DNA from: Rhodothermaeota bacterium MED-G12
GTDB lineage: Bacteria; Bacteroidota; Rhodothermia; Balneolales; Balneolaceae
Assembly: GCA_002457365.1 (NCBI GenBank)
Contig: NTKP01000012.1
Location: 1-37,390, forward strand
Length of the DNA: 37,390 bases
Direction: 5' to 3'
Part shown: positions 25,405 through 34,473 of the stretch, in pieces
How the letters are laid out: every line of letters starts with the position of its first letter
Position numbering within the stretch: the stretch's first letter is position 1
Notes under the pieces: generated by a model
Seen by the model: the letters and a program-made list of their open reading frames with translations, nothing else
The model's database searches: none
What the model was told of the DNA's origin: nothing
Translations under genes and position numbers: made by a program

Positions 25405-26850
25405 TTATCCTACACTGCCTTCTAATTTAATATCCAATAGCTTATTCGCCTCGACTGCAAATTCAAGAGGTAATTCCTTTAAGACGTCTTTAACAAAGCC
25501 GTTAATAATCATTGAAATCGCATCTTGTTCACTGATACCTCGTTGCATTAGGTAAAAAATCTGCTCCTCTCCCACTCTCGAAGTCGTAGCCTCATGTTCA
25601 ACGCTACTACTCGCATTTTCAGATGAAATGTAAGGGAATGTATGAGCACCGCAACTTTGTCCAATAAGCATAGAATCGCAGACTGAATAGTTTTTTGATC
25701 CTGTAGCTTTCTTACCAATTTTTACTTCACCACGGTAACTATTATTGGACTCACCGGCTGAAATACCTTTTGAAATGATGGTACTGCGGGTATTCTTACC
25801 CAAATGAATCATTTTAGTACCAGTATCTGCTTGTTGTTTTTTTGTAGTAACCGCCACGGAATAAAACTCTCCGATGGAGTGATCACCTTGTAAAATTACC
25901 GATGGATACTTAAGAGTTACCGCAGACCCAGTTTCTAATTGGGTCCATGAAATCTTACTATGATTTCCTTTACAAATCCCTCTTTTGGTAACGAAATTGT
26001 AGATTCCACCCTTTCCATTTTCGTCACCAGAGTACCAATTCTGAATAGTTGAATACTTGATGTCGGCATGGTCTAAAGCGATTAATTCTACTACTGCAGC
26101 ATGCAATTGATTCTCATCATACATTGGAGCAGTACACCCTTCCAAATAACTAACACTCGCTCCTTCTTCCGCTATAATTAGCGTTCTCTCAAACTGACCA
26201 GATTCCATGTTATTAATACGGAAATACGTAGACAGCTCCATCGGACATGCCGTATTTTTTGGGATATAACAGAAAGATCCATCCGAGAAGACTGCAGAAT
26301 TTAAGGCCGCATAGAAATTGTCGCGTGCTGGTATAACCGAGCCCATATATTTCTTCACTAAATCTGGGTATTCTTTGATCGCTTCAGAGATAGAGCAAAA
26401 TATAACCCCTGCTTCAGCTAATTTTTCCTTGAACGAGGTAAACACGGAAACGCTGTCAAATACCGCATCAACTGCCACACCAGCCAACATTTTTTGCTCT
26501 TCAAGAGGAATACCTAATTTTTCGTAGGTCTCCCTTATGTTAGGATCCACATCATCTAGGCTGTCTAGACTGGGTCTTTTTTTGGGCGCTGAGTAATAAA
26601 GTAAGTTCTCAAAATCAGGCTTCGTGTAAGTGGCATTGAACCATTCAGGCTCATCCATCTCTAACCAAGCACGGTACGATTTCAAGCGGAATTCAAGCAT
26701 CCACTCAGGTTCTTCTTTTCTGCTAGAGAGTTCACGTATTATGTCTTCACTTATTCCTTTTGGAAAATCTTCGTATTCGACGTCTGTTGTGAATCCATAT
26801 TTGTACTCTTCACCAATCATCGACTCTAAGGCCTTGGTCTCTTCACTCAT
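25405..26850 (-). CDS. sufB: Fe-S cluster assembly scaffold SufB
   Basis: The core scaffold of the SUF system on which nascent clusters are built. Typical stretches are [50 protein letters not shown] and SDSM-like [17 protein letters not shown], in which Cys400 corresponds to the essential scaffold cysteine of E. coli Suf[14 protein letters not shown] follows. Length 481 is normal. It is the first gene of the suf operon and has its own promoter with an overlapping palindrome. Confidence 0.97.
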   Translation of the reverse strand: MSEETKALESMIGEEYKYGFTTDVEYEDFPKGISEDIIRELSSRKEEPEWMLEFRLKSYRAWLEMDEPEWFNATYTKPDFENLLYYSAPKKRPSLDSLDDVDPNIRETYEKLGIPLEEQKMLAGVAVDAVFDSVSVFTSFKEKLAEAGVIFCSISEAIKEYPDLVKKYMGSVIPARDNFYAALNSAVFSDGSFCYIPKNTACPMELSTYFRINNMESGQFERTLIIAEEGASVSYLEGCTAPMYDENQLHAAVVELIALDHADIKYSTIQNWYSGDENGKGGIYNFVTKRGICKGNHSKISWTQLETGSAVTLKYPSVILQGDHSIGEFYSVAVTTKKQQADTGTKMIHLGKNTRSTIISKGISAGESNNSYRGEVKIGKKATGSKNYSVCDSMLIGQSCGAHTFPYISSENASSSVEHEATTSRVGEEQIFYLMQRGISEQDAISMIINGFVKDVLKELPLEFAVEANKLLDIKLEGSVG

Positions 26851-26923
26851 ATTATGCTGTTTTAATGGATTAATATTACCTGCTAAACCTAAGCAATGAT
26901 GCTTCCGTTCATTAAAAGAAGCT

Positions 26924-26944
26924 TATTTAGAACAACTCTAAATA
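26924..26944. promoter_or_regulatory. Candidate repressor operator on the suf promoter
   Basis: A perfect inverted repeat with 8-base arms, TATTTAGA and TCTAAATA, separated by five bases (ACAAC on the plus strand). It overlaps the -10 box of the candidate suf promoter and extends past the likely transcription start, about 75-95 bases before the sufB ATG. The position is what one expects of a repressor. It does not match the E. coli IscR, cyanobacterial SufR or classical Fur consensus that I know; a Fur/PerR-, DtxR- or Rrf2-type protein is possible. Confidence 0.5.
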
Positions 26945-26970
26945 TAGTGAATTACTTGGCTAATTGTCAG
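26941..26970 (-). promoter_or_regulatory. Candidate suf operon promoter
   Basis: On the minus strand CTGACA (26965-26970) and TATATT (26941-26946) are spaced by 18 bases, both five-of-six matches to the general consensus. The -10 region also reads TATATTTA, one base off the Bacteroidota TAnnTTTG element. It is the only good pair in the 164-base gap before sufB. Confidence 0.5.
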
Positions 26971-27014
26971 GCTTTCTTATTGAGTTTCTCTATCGGCTCG
27001 ATAAGAAACTACCG

Positions 27015-27989
27015 TTAATCGGGTATGTGAATTTCTAATAAAATACTATTGCCTTCCGGTGTCATTGTAAGTTCTTCAATACAGCTTGGAATAAGAACAG
27101 TGTCGCCTTTTGAAATAGCAGGAAGTTCTTCAAAAAGGGATACCTCAAGACTTCCCTCTATGCACATGAGAACGGTGCAAGAAGAATGACCAAATTCTAT
27201 GGTGGTAGGTTCATTTATAAACCGCCTTTTGGTTACAAAATAATCTGAGGCTCCAATAAGCTGCTCTCCCGCCTGAAGATCATAGCTAGTCTTATAAGAA
27301 TCGGGGATGGAAAAATCTATGGCTTTAACAGCTAAATCGTTGTGTAATTCTCGTTTATTACCATTCGCATCGACCCGGTCAAAATCATGTATTCTATAGG
27401 TAATATCGGATGTTTGTTGTATCTCGGCAATTAATAAACCCTTCCCAATAGTGTGTATCCGACCAGCAGGAATAAAAAATACGTCATGGGGCTGTACCTT
27501 CTCCCGGTTTAGTACACTCATGAGCTTGTTATCCTGAATGCAGTCCATATATTGGCGAGCATCTACTTGTTTGTTAAATCCAACAATTAGGCTGGCATCC
27601 GGATCCGCATCGATCACATACCACATTTCTGTTTTGCCAAAACTATTATGACGTTTGTGAGCCAATTCATCATTTGGGTGTACTTGTATAGATAAATCTT
27701 GTTGGGCATCAATAAATTTAAACAACAAAGGAAACATGTTACCGTGCTTATTATACACGTGTTCACCAACCAAATCGCCTTTAAAATGTTCGATGAGTTC
27801 GGTCAGGCTTTTACCGGTATATGGGCCGTTACGAACGACTGAAATATTTCCAGGAACTCCAGATAATTCCCAGGATTCACCATCATAATCACCCGTATGA
27901 GGCTTAGCTAAGACTTCATGAAGGCTCGTACCTCCCCACAACTTTTCCTTTATGATGGGTTCAAAAATAAGTGGATAAAGATGTTCCAT
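27015..27989 (-). CDS. manA: Mannose-6-phosphate isomerase, class I
   Basis: Zinc enzyme interconverting mannose-6-phosphate and fructose-6-phosphate. The cupin metal ligands are visible: Gln102 and His104 in IQVHPND, Glu121 in KTEMWY and His179 in AGRIHTIG. EPIIKEKLWGG near the start and YRIHDFDR (Arg205) complete the family pattern. The length of 324 residues is typical for the short bacterial type. It starts 4 bases after pta, so it is probably the last gene of the ackA-pta cluster, and it ends 164 bases upstream of sufB. Confidence 0.93.
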   Translation of the reverse strand: MEHLYPLIFEPIIKEKLWGGTSLHEVLAKPHTGDYDGESWELSGVPGNISVVRNGPYTGKSLTELIEHFKGDLVGEHVYNKHGNMFPLLFKFIDAQQDLSIQVHPNDELAHKRHNSFGKTEMWYVIDADPDASLIVGFNKQVDARQYMDCIQDNKLMSVLNREKVQPHDVFFIPAGRIHTIGKGLLIAEIQQTSDITYRIHDFDRVDANGNKRELHNDLAVKAIDFSIPDSYKTSYDLQAGEQLIGASDYFVTKRRFINEPTTIEFGHSSCTVLMCIEGSLEVSLFEELPAISKGDTVLIPSCIEELTMTPEGNSILLEIHIPD

Positions 27990-27993
27990 AAGG

Positions 27994-29031
27994 TCAGTTT
28001 TTTGTCATTAATACGCCCACACAGGCGGTGTTTACTATATCATTGGCATCACAACCTCTGGAGAGATCCAACATGGGTTTATTTAGCCCTTGAATAATTG
28101 GCCCAGTTGCCCTTGCGCCAGCTAACCTCTCCACCATTTTGTAGCCTATATTGCCGGCCTCCAAACTTGGAAACACAAAGACATTCGCCTGCCCTGCTAC
28201 CTTACTATCCGGGGCTTTGCGGCGCGCAACAGAGGTATCCCAGGCTGCATCAAACTGCAATTCACCATCCATTTCAAAGCCACCGCCCTGTTCCTTATAC
28301 ACCTGCAGAGCATCTCTGGGGACTTGTACACGTTCATGATCGGCACTGCCATTAGTAGAAAATGACAACAACGCTATCTTTGGTTCTACCCCGGTTAGAG
28401 AGTGATATACCATAGCTGAATCATGTGCTATTGTGGCTAATTGTTCCGCATTTGGCATAGGAATAACCGCACAATCTCCAAAACTCACAACCTCACCAGT
28501 AGGTAATTCCATGATAAAACTACTTGAAATGGTGGTTGAACCAGGTCTTAGTCCAATGGTATGAATGGCCGCTCGCAGCACATCTCCCGTTGTTGAAACC
28601 GAACCTGCCACACCAACATCCATATATCCCATCGCTAACAGACAACCTGTGAAATAAAGTGGATCTGAAATGGTTTTTTCGCAACGTTCACGACTCCATC
28701 CCTTGTTTTTTCTTTTCTCATAAAGAGAATCAGCGAATTCTTCTCGACGTGAATCTTTCCAGGGATCTACCCAATGAATCTTTGAGTTTAGCTCAACAGA
28801 TACATCGTTCCCTCGGGTTAACGCAACAGCCTTTTGATCATTATCTACTTCGGTGCTATCTGCAGAATTAAGCCCCTCTTCACTACGATTCCGAACCATA
28901 TAGATTTCACCTATTTCTAGTTCCACAAGTAGATTAGCCGCTTGTTGTACTCTTGGATCTGAGGATCGGGCTAAAACTATCTTTGATTGACTGCCTTTTG
29001 CCTTAACGCGTAGCAACTCGGTGAAATTCAT
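27994..29031 (-). CDS. pta: Phosphate acetyltransferase (single-domain)
   Basis: Interconverts acetyl-CoA and acetyl phosphate. The short form (345 residues) without the N-terminal regulatory domain. Motifs: GYMDVGVAGSVSTTGDVLRA, TISSSFIM, FGDCAVIPMPNAEQLATIA, ALLSFSTNGSA (normally STKGSA), VAGQANVFVFPSLEAGNIGYK and the closing GCDANDIVNTACV. With ackA it forms the acetate-ATP pathway. Unusually, a lipoprotein gene and 120 bases separate it from ackA. I see no strong promoter in that gap. Confidence 0.95.
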   Translation of the reverse strand: MNFTELLRVKAKGSQSKIVLARSSDPRVQQAANLLVELEIGEIYMVRNRSEEGLNSADSTEVDNDQKAVALTRGNDVSVELNSKIHWVDPWKDSRREEFADSLYEKRKNKGWSRERCEKTISDPLYFTGCLLAMGYMDVGVAGSVSTTGDVLRAAIHTIGLRPGSTTISSSFIMELPTGEVVSFGDCAVIPMPNAEQLATIAHDSAMVYHSLTGVEPKIALLSFSTNGSADHERVQVPRDALQVYKEQGGGFEMDGELQFDAAWDTSVARRKAPDSKVAGQANVFVFPSLEAGNIGYKMVERLAGARATGPIIQGLNKPMLDLSRGCDANDIVNTACVGVLMTKN

Positions 29032-29151
29032 AACTATGTATTTACCAGATTTTTTAACTGGGTTTTCGGGTTAATTGGGGTTCTCAAACTAATTTTTTGA
29101 TGTACCAATACAATTAGTTGTTAGCACTACACTTCAAGCGACTGTACCCTA

Positions 29152-30900
29152 TTAGAACTCAATATTTGCATTACCAAAATATACAACATTTTGGGGTGTA
29201 TCGTGTAGTCTACGAGCGGTATAATCCACATTTCTTTGAACGTAATTAAGCAATTGATTAGACGTGTAATTCCCTTTTTTTATCGCATCGGCTATGTAAT
29301 AACTAAATATACTGTGATACTTTTGGGCAATTGCTTGCTTAGTGTACAATTGTGAATCGCTCCTTCCATCCGATGAAAAAAGCAAGCCAAAGTTAATTCC
29401 TCTGCTGGCTAATAACGTAGAATTTAAAGCATAGAAAGCATCGTAATACTTAGCCCTAGAGACCGTTTTCGTCTCATTTCGGGTATCAAAAAATAAATCT
29501 CCTATCATGAATAACTCGGTAAAGCCCGCATCAATTGCATCCTGGAATAAATGGGCAAGTACTAGGCTGTAATTCTGCGGATTACTTGAAGCCTCATCAC
29601 CTAACAAATACATGAGATTACCTTCATTATCTATTGTAACATAACCATTTACATATAGTATAAGCTGTTTTTTATTTGCTCGATTACGTGTTAAAAATTC
29701 ATCCCAATTGTATCTAAACTGCTCTATCCTTGTGGTATTTATGGACGTTCGAATACCCGCAAAACCCAATCCAAAACTGTTGATAAGATACTCTTCTAAG
29801 AGCTTCGCATCCCTTTCTGCATATCGTTTGTTAGGGAAACTATCTCCGTAATATTCGTTGCCTAAGATAAAGGCCGCCGCTTGGTTATTTTCGGTCAATC
29901 GTACAGGTATCTCGCGCTCTACATCCACATTTCCAAAGGGTACATTTGGAAGGGTAATAATGGACAACTCGTCTATATAATCAGTTGGACGCCAAATTAA
30001 TTTGGAGTCATTTTTTGAAATATAGGTTTCAGCAATTCCGTAACGCACAACATACCAGTTGTCCAATTCACCTAGCAATAGTAACTCACTACCCCTAGCT
30101 AAATCAGTCAATATGGAATTGTTGGTATTGTCTGGATTTTGCCGCAAGGCCGTAACTTCTGTTTCAACTACTACAAAACGCTCAAAAATATCTTCCACCG
30201 GGATAGTTTGAGAATAGAGACTATCATTAAATTCAAGTTCAACTCGTATACTTTGGTTTTCTTGAACTAAAAAACTACTGGGATTAATATCTTCTAATAA
30301 GTTAATGAAATAGCTATTCTTATCGAAGGTAACATTATTTCGTATGGCGATTGCCTCAAGATCATTGTAGATAGTGTAACTTGGCGATGTACTAGGCTGC
30401 TTTGTTGCTCTAAGTGTATCACTTAATTGAATTACACCGGTTTGCTTTAATAGCCTTTGTTCACCCGTAGATGTAGCTTTACCCCAACTTCTATCTCCAG
30501 CTAAACCTGTAGCTAAACTTAAGGCACCCAATCCATATAGCATATATTGCTCTGTGCTGTTAGGTGACAATATATCCGCTGTCAAGTACGCAGCACTAGC
30601 ACCTAAAACACCAAAAAAAGCAGCGCCTAAAGAAGGTCTGTAGCGTTGCAGATATCTATTACTTTGAATCTTTAGGGAGTAATCATAGGTCTCTACATTC
30701 CAAACGTCAAACACTAATACAGGCCTACTTGGACTTGGTATTTGACTCACTTCCAAGAAAACATCTTCTTCTACTAAATCAAATTCTGTACGATCAATTG
30801 CTCGGGTCGACTCTATTGTCCACTTAGAACTGGTACATGCGCTAAAGGATAGACCGATAGCCAAGTATACAAGTGCATATGATGTCTTTATTACGCCCAT
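29152..30900 (-). CDS. Lipoprotein with SH3-like domain and catalytically dead caspase-like domain
   Basis: A 582-residue protein with no full-length family I recognise. A lipoprotein signal ends in GLSFSAC (Cys22). Two hydrophobic segments follow (about 90-110 and 118-135), then a bacterial SH3-like domain (about 242-303, with ALRQNPDNTN, LARGSELLLLGE, NWYVVRYG). Residues 330-575 look like a caspase (peptidase C14) domain: AAAFILGNEYYGDS, RYAERDAKLLEEYL, and a DTPQ near the end as in many bacterial caspase-like proteins. The SGHG catalytic motif is VNGYV (Tyr420 in place of His), and the DACHSG motif is GDLFFD (Phe470 in place of Cys), so proteolysis is not expected. The gene overlaps the end of ackA by ten bases. 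Confidence 0.7.
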   Translation of the reverse strand: MGVIKTSYALVYLAIGLSFSACTSSKWTIESTRAIDRTEFDLVEEDVFLEVSQIPSPSRPVLVFDVWNVETYDYSLKIQSNRYLQRYRPSLGAAFFGVLGASAAYLTADILSPNSTEQYMLYGLGALSLATGLAGDRSWGKATSTGEQRLLKQTGVIQLSDTLRATKQPSTSPSYTIYNDLEAIAIRNNVTFDKNSYFINLLEDINPSSFLVQENQSIRVELEFNDSLYSQTIPVEDIFERFVVVETEVTALRQNPDNTNNSILTDLARGSELLLLGELDNWYVVRYGIAETYISKNDSKLIWRPTDYIDELSIITLPNVPFGNVDVEREIPVRLTENNQAAAFILGNEYYGDSFPNKRYAERDAKLLEEYLINSFGLGFAGIRTSINTTRIEQFRYNWDEFLTRNRANKKQLILYVNGYVTIDNEGNLMYLLGDEASSNPQNYSLVLAHLFQDAIDAGFTELFMIGDLFFDTRNETKTVSRAKYYDAFYALNSTLLASRGINFGLLFSSDGRSDSQLYTKQAIAQKYHSIFSYYIADAIKKGNYTSNQLLNYVQRNVDYTARRLHDTPQNVVYFGNANIEF

Positions 30901-32108
30901 GGAGTTTGTTGAGAGGCAATCGCTATTTTTGCGGCATCGATTGCAATCACCAATTCTTCATTTGTTGGAATCACATAGATTTCTACTTTGGAGTCATTCG
31001 CATGAATAGCTGAAAAGCCTTTTGCATTCTCATTTTTCTCGTCATCTAATTCCAAGCCCAAATAGCTTAGATTTTCTACGATTTTTCGCCTAATAATCGC
31101 TGAGTTTTCACCAATACCACCAGTAAATATCAAGGCATCCCCTCCATTTAACGCTGCCATATATGAGCCAATATACTTTTTCGCTCTGTAACAGAATACA
31201 TCTACTGCTTCGGTACACCTGCGATCTCCTTGTTCAGCTTCTTCCAATAAATCCCGCATATCACCGGCATAACCACTTAGTCCAAGTAATCCACTATGCT
31301 TATTGAGTAATGCGTGTACGTTGGCTAGGGATAATTCTTCTTTTTCAATTAAAAAAAACAAAATAGATGGATCTATATCTCCACTTCTGGTTCCCATTAC
31401 TAATCCTTCTAATGGTGTAAAACCCATAGATGTGTCATAAGAATTTCCATCTTTTATGGCTGTGATTGACCCGCCATTTCCCAAATGACAAGTGATTAGC
31501 TTGGACCCTATTTTTTTCTTTCCCAATACATTAAAGTACTCTCTTGAAACATAATAATGAGAGGTACCATGAAACCCGTAACGACGTATTTTATATCGCC
31601 TGTAAAGCCGATTAGGAATGGCATATAAGTAGGCATGCTGTGGTATAGAGTGATGAAACGCTGTGTCAAAAACTGCGACATGCGGAACGTTTGGCAGCAG
31701 CTTTTTTGCCGCTCTAATCCCTTGCAAGTTTGGTGGATTGTGTAGTGGTGCAATATCAAATGCTTGTTCAATCGCCGATTCTACATCCTCATCGATAAGT
31801 ACGGAATCTTTAAAAAGCTCACCCCCATGAACAACCCGGTGGCCTACCGCTTCTATTTCACTAACATCATGTAAGTGTTCATTGTCAGCCTCCATGAGTA
31901 ATTCCATAATTTTGGAAAGGGCTGCAGAGTGATTTTCTAAAGCGATCGATTTTTTGATGGGTTTTTCATCGGCAAATTCGTGACGGATAATAGACGTAAC
32001 TGCCCCAATCCTCTCAACCAAACCTTTACAAAGAGTCGTTTTCTCTTTTGTATTGATGAGTTGGTATTTAATGGATGAGCTACCGCAATTTATTACTAAT
32101 ATTTTCAT
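30891..32108 (-). CDS. ackA: Acetate kinase
   Basis: Makes ATP and acetate from acetyl phosphate, or the reverse. The N-terminal INCGSSSIKYQL (phosphate-binding loop), GHRVVHGGE, AVFDTAFHHSIP, YGFHGTSHYYVS, HLGNGGSI and FTGGIGENS are all family signatures. The length of 405 residues is normal. It starts 4 bases after the NUDIX gene, and its last ten bases overlap the start of the caspase-like lipoprotein gene. Confidence 0.97.
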   Translation of the reverse strand: MKILVINCGSSSIKYQLINTKEKTTLCKGLVERIGAVTSIIRHEFADEKPIKKSIALENHSAALSKIMELLMEADNEHLHDVSEIEAVGHRVVHGGELFKDSVLIDEDVESAIEQAFDIAPLHNPPNLQGIRAAKKLLPNVPHVAVFDTAFHHSIPQHAYLYAIPNRLYRRYKIRRYGFHGTSHYYVSREYFNVLGKKKIGSKLITCHLGNGGSITAIKDGNSYDTSMGFTPLEGLVMGTRSGDIDPSILFFLIEKEELSLANVHALLNKHSGLLGLSGYAGDMRDLLEEAEQGDRRCTEAVDVFCYRAKKYIGSYMAALNGGDALIFTGGIGENSAIIRRKIVENLSYLGLELDDEKNENAKGFSAIHANDSKVEIYVIPTNEELVIAIDAAKIAIASQQTPWA

Positions 32109-32112
32109 GTTT

Positions 32113-32562
32113 TTATGGCTTTAAAACCCACTCTGACACTACCTGCCCATTCTGGACAAGAGTTGCAATCATCTTCATAAGCCTTTGTTGTTCTGGCCAA
32201 AAAATGTGAGTAGAGATTTGGGATTCACTAATCCATTTATACTGTGTATGCTCATCATCTAGCTTTGGGCTAAAGGATTTTGGTGCTTTTGCCGCAAAAG
32301 CTGGAATGTGTAGAATTTGATTGGTTTTGGCCTCAAAAAATGTATTCACAGAGGGCACTACCCAAAAGAAAGAAGGGGTTAACTGAATTTCCTCCTGAAT
32401 TTCACGCAAAGCCGCATGAGCGTAGTCTTCATTTTCTTTTACCTTACCACCCACCATACGCCACTGCCCGGCATATATTTTATTCTTAGCTCTCTGAAGT
32501 ATCAAAAATTCTATATTTTTTGAACTCTCGCGATAAACATACGCGTCTATAAGTTTTTTCAT
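32113..32562 (-). CDS. NUDIX hydrolase
   Basis: A 149-residue nucleotide pyrophosphohydrolase. The NUDIX box begins at Gly39 (GGKVKENEDYAHAALRE) and carries Glu45, Arg53, Glu54, Glu57 and Glu58, so the catalytic glutamates are intact; the Gly normally near the end of the box is Gln60. The overall form (ILQRAKNKIYAGQWRMVGGKV) is like dihydroneopterin-triphosphate/dATP pyrophosphatases (NudB type), but the substrate cannot be set by eye. It lies between greA (48 bases) and ackA (4 bases). A 10-bp palindrome AACGGCCGTT sits at 32565-32574, just before its ATG. Confidence 0.9.
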   Translation of the reverse strand: MKKLIDAYVYRESSKNIEFLILQRAKNKIYAGQWRMVGGKVKENEDYAHAALREIQEEIQLTPSFFWVVPSVNTFFEAKTNQILHIPAFAAKAPKSFSPKLDDEHTQYKWISESQISTHIFWPEQQRLMKMIATLVQNGQVVSEWVLKP

Positions 32563-32610
32563 TGAACGGCCGTTTTAGCGATGCTGGCTGGGGTGCATCA
32601 ACCAGTAGAT

Positions 32611-33087
32611 TTAGTCTATTTCGATTTTCAATATTTCTAATTCAAGTATGCCAGCTGGTACGGTGACGGTAACAACATCCCCTATTTCTTTTCCCAAAAG
32701 AGCGGCACCAATGGGTGAATCCACTGAAATTTTACCCTTCGCAAAGTCGGCTTCGTTTGGAGATACTAGGGTGTATTTCATTTCCTTCTTCATTTTTTTA
32801 TTGAGTATAGTAACCTTGGTTAGTACACGAACTTTAGTTAAGTCTAAGTCTTTGGCGTCCAACACACGGGCATTAGCCAGTATATCTTCCAATTGGGTTA
32901 TACGTGTCTCCATATGTCCCTGAGCTTCTTTCGCTGCATCGTATTCGGCGTTTTCGCTTAAATCACCTTTTGCCCTAGCTTCTGCTATATCATCTGCTAT
33001 TTCACGACGTCCTCTAGTTTTCAAATCTCGAAGTTCTTGGTCTAACTTGTCATATCCTTCTTGGCTCAAATACTGAATCTTACTCAT
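32611..33087 (-). CDS. greA: Transcription elongation factor GreA
   Basis: Stimulates transcript cleavage by backtracked RNA polymerase. The N-terminal coiled coil carries LRDLKTRGRREIADDIAEA and the tip motif DLSENAEYDAAKEAQ with its acidic residues. The C-terminal FKBP-like domain has SPNEADFAKGKISVDSPIG and ALLGKEIGDVVTVTVP. The length of 158 is normal. It is the first of greA-NUDIX-ackA. A stable hairpin lies 22 bases upstream of the ATG, within what must be its leader if its promoter is in the 150-base gap. Confidence 0.97.
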   Translation of the reverse strand: MSKIQYLSQEGYDKLDQELRDLKTRGRREIADDIAEARAKGDLSENAEYDAAKEAQGHMETRITQLEDILANARVLDAKDLDLTKVRVLTKVTILNKKMKKEMKYTLVSPNEADFAKGKISVDSPIGAALLGKEIGDVVTVTVPAGILELEILKIEID

Positions 33088-33109
33088 ATACGTACCTTGT
33101 TTAAATAGT

Positions 33110-33131
33110 AAAGCAGCTAAATGGCTGCTTT
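33110..33131 (-). terminator. Hairpin between the MFS gene and greA (terminator or leader attenuator)
   Basis: AAAGCAGC and GCTGCTTT form a perfect 8-bp stem around a 6-base loop. On the plus strand it is followed by TTTC, on the minus strand by ACTATTT. No plus-strand gene ends here. On the minus strand it would end the MFS transcript, yet only 22 bases separate it from the greA ATG, so any greA promoter upstream must be read through it. Confidence 0.6.
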
Positions 33132-33237
33132 TTCACGTGTTTATTTATTAGTAAAATACGGCCTTTAAACTTGTTATTCTACCTTTATAGTATGAACTAT
33201 ATGTAACGCATTTTTTTTGAAATTACGTTGCTTAGAT

Positions 33238-34473
33238 TCAACTAATTTCAACGCTCTTTTCAACAACATGCCCTAAGGTTTTAACACCAATAATAAGTGC
33301 TAATATGGATAAAAAAGCCCCTAAAATGAAAGGGGCACCTGGCATATAAAGCATTTGATTGGTGCTAAAGTAACTAAATGATTGAGTCATCACGGGTGGA
33401 CCAATGATGGCTGAAAAACTAATAAGACTCGTTAACACACCTTGTAGTTCACCCTGCATGTTTGCGGGCACCTGATTTGAAAGTATGCCTTGCAAGGAAG
33501 GTCCCGCAAATCCTCCCAGAGCATAAGGCATAATCATTGCAAGCATAATTGAGCCGTTAGGAGCCCAAGCAAACCCTAAAAAACCAATTACATAAGCTCC
33601 AATCCCTAAATAAACGGCTTTATTAGGTCCAATTCTAGGAATCCACCACCGAGTTAACCCGCCCTGTACGACGGCTACACAGATTCCCACTACCCCTAGG
33701 GAAATACCTACCATCGCTTCATCCCAACTGAATTTAAACATGGTGTAATACGTCCAGGTACTTTGTGTGGCATGGTGAGATAGGTAGATAAGAAAAAATA
33801 CTAGAAATAATCCTGTTGCTGCTGAGAAGTCCCTTATTTTTTTTAGTGCTCCAAAGGGATTGGCCCTTTTCCATTCAAAGGAACGCCGCTCCTTCTTAGC
33901 TAATGACTCTGGGAGAATAAAATATCCGTAGGTAAAGTTAACCAAGCTCAAAATAGCTGCTGCTAGAAACGGTAAACGAGAACCATATTCTCCTAAAATA
34001 CCACCAATCACTGGGCCAATAATAAACCCTAGACCAAAAGCAGCTCCTAATAAACCAAAATTTTGGGCTTTTTCTTCTGGGTCACTTATATCTGCAACGT
34101 AAGCACTAGCAGTGGTCGTAGTAGCTCCGGTTATACCAGATAAAAAACGGGCAAAAAATAACCACCATATAGTTGGTGCCCAGGCTAACAAAAGGTAATT
34201 CAAGCCATAGGCACATAAAGAGCTAAGTAGTAAGGGTCTGCGCCCATAGCGATCACTCAATGCACCAATTACTGGAGCGAACAGAAACTGAGTCCCTGCG
34301 TAGATGAACATTAACAAGCCACCATACTCGGCTGCGTTGCTAATGGTTTGACCGGTCAGTTCAATGATTAGACTAGGAACTACAGGTATAATAATTCCCA
34401 GTCCAATGACATCAATTAAAACGGTAATGAAAATAAAAGCTAAAGCCGCTTTCCCTTTTTTATTCGGCTTCAT
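33238..34473 (-). CDS. MFS transporter of the TetA/multidrug-exporter type
   Basis: A 12-helix major facilitator exporter, 411 residues from the ATG at 34471-34473. An upstream frame extension would run into the DUF971 gene and lacks membrane features, so I reject it. The first helix has FITVLIDVIGLGIIIPVVP, motif A between helices 2 and 3 is GALSDRYGRRPLLL, and the antiporter motif C-like GLGFIIGPVIGG lies in helix 5. These match the TetA (drug:H+ antiporter, 12-TMS) group. Substrate unknown; resistance should not be assumed. It overlaps the end of the DUF971 gene by 14 bases and ends 150 bases upstream of greA. Confidence 0.9.
   Translation of the reverse strand: MKPNKKGKAALAFIFITVLIDVIGLGIIIPVVPSLIIELTGQTISNAAEYGGLLMFIYAGTQFLFAPVIGALSDRYGRRPLLLSSLCAYGLNYLLLAWAPTIWWLFFARFLSGITGATTTTASAYVADISDPEEKAQNFGLLGAAFGLGFIIGPVIGGILGEYGSRLPFLAAAILSLVNFTYGYFILPESLAKKERRSFEWKRANPFGALKKIRDFSAATGLFLVFFLIYLSHHATQSTWTYYTMFKFSWDEAMVGISLGVVGICVAVVQGGLTRWWIPRIGPNKAVYLGIGAYVIGFLGFAWAPNGSIMLAMIMPYALGGFAGPSLQGILSNQVPANMQGELQGVLTSLISFSAIIGPPVMTQSFSYFSTNQMLYMPGAPFILGAFLSILALIIGVKTLGHVVEKSVEIS

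Noticed and set aside
28098..28355. Plus-strand open frames opposite pta
   Set aside because: They are antisense to a well-conserved enzyme and look like shadow frames, with no recognisable motif.
29032..29151. Promoter for pta in the 120-base gap
   Set aside because: No pair of -35/-10 or TAnnTTTG elements with acceptable spacing was found.
31508..31771. Alternative minus-strand frame inside ackA
   Set aside because: It lies fully inside acetate kinase coding sequence in another frame and has no supporting motif.
33238..34473. Tetracycline-resistance determinant
   Set aside because: The TetA-like family includes many exporters with other substrates; there is no TetR gene or mobile element nearby.
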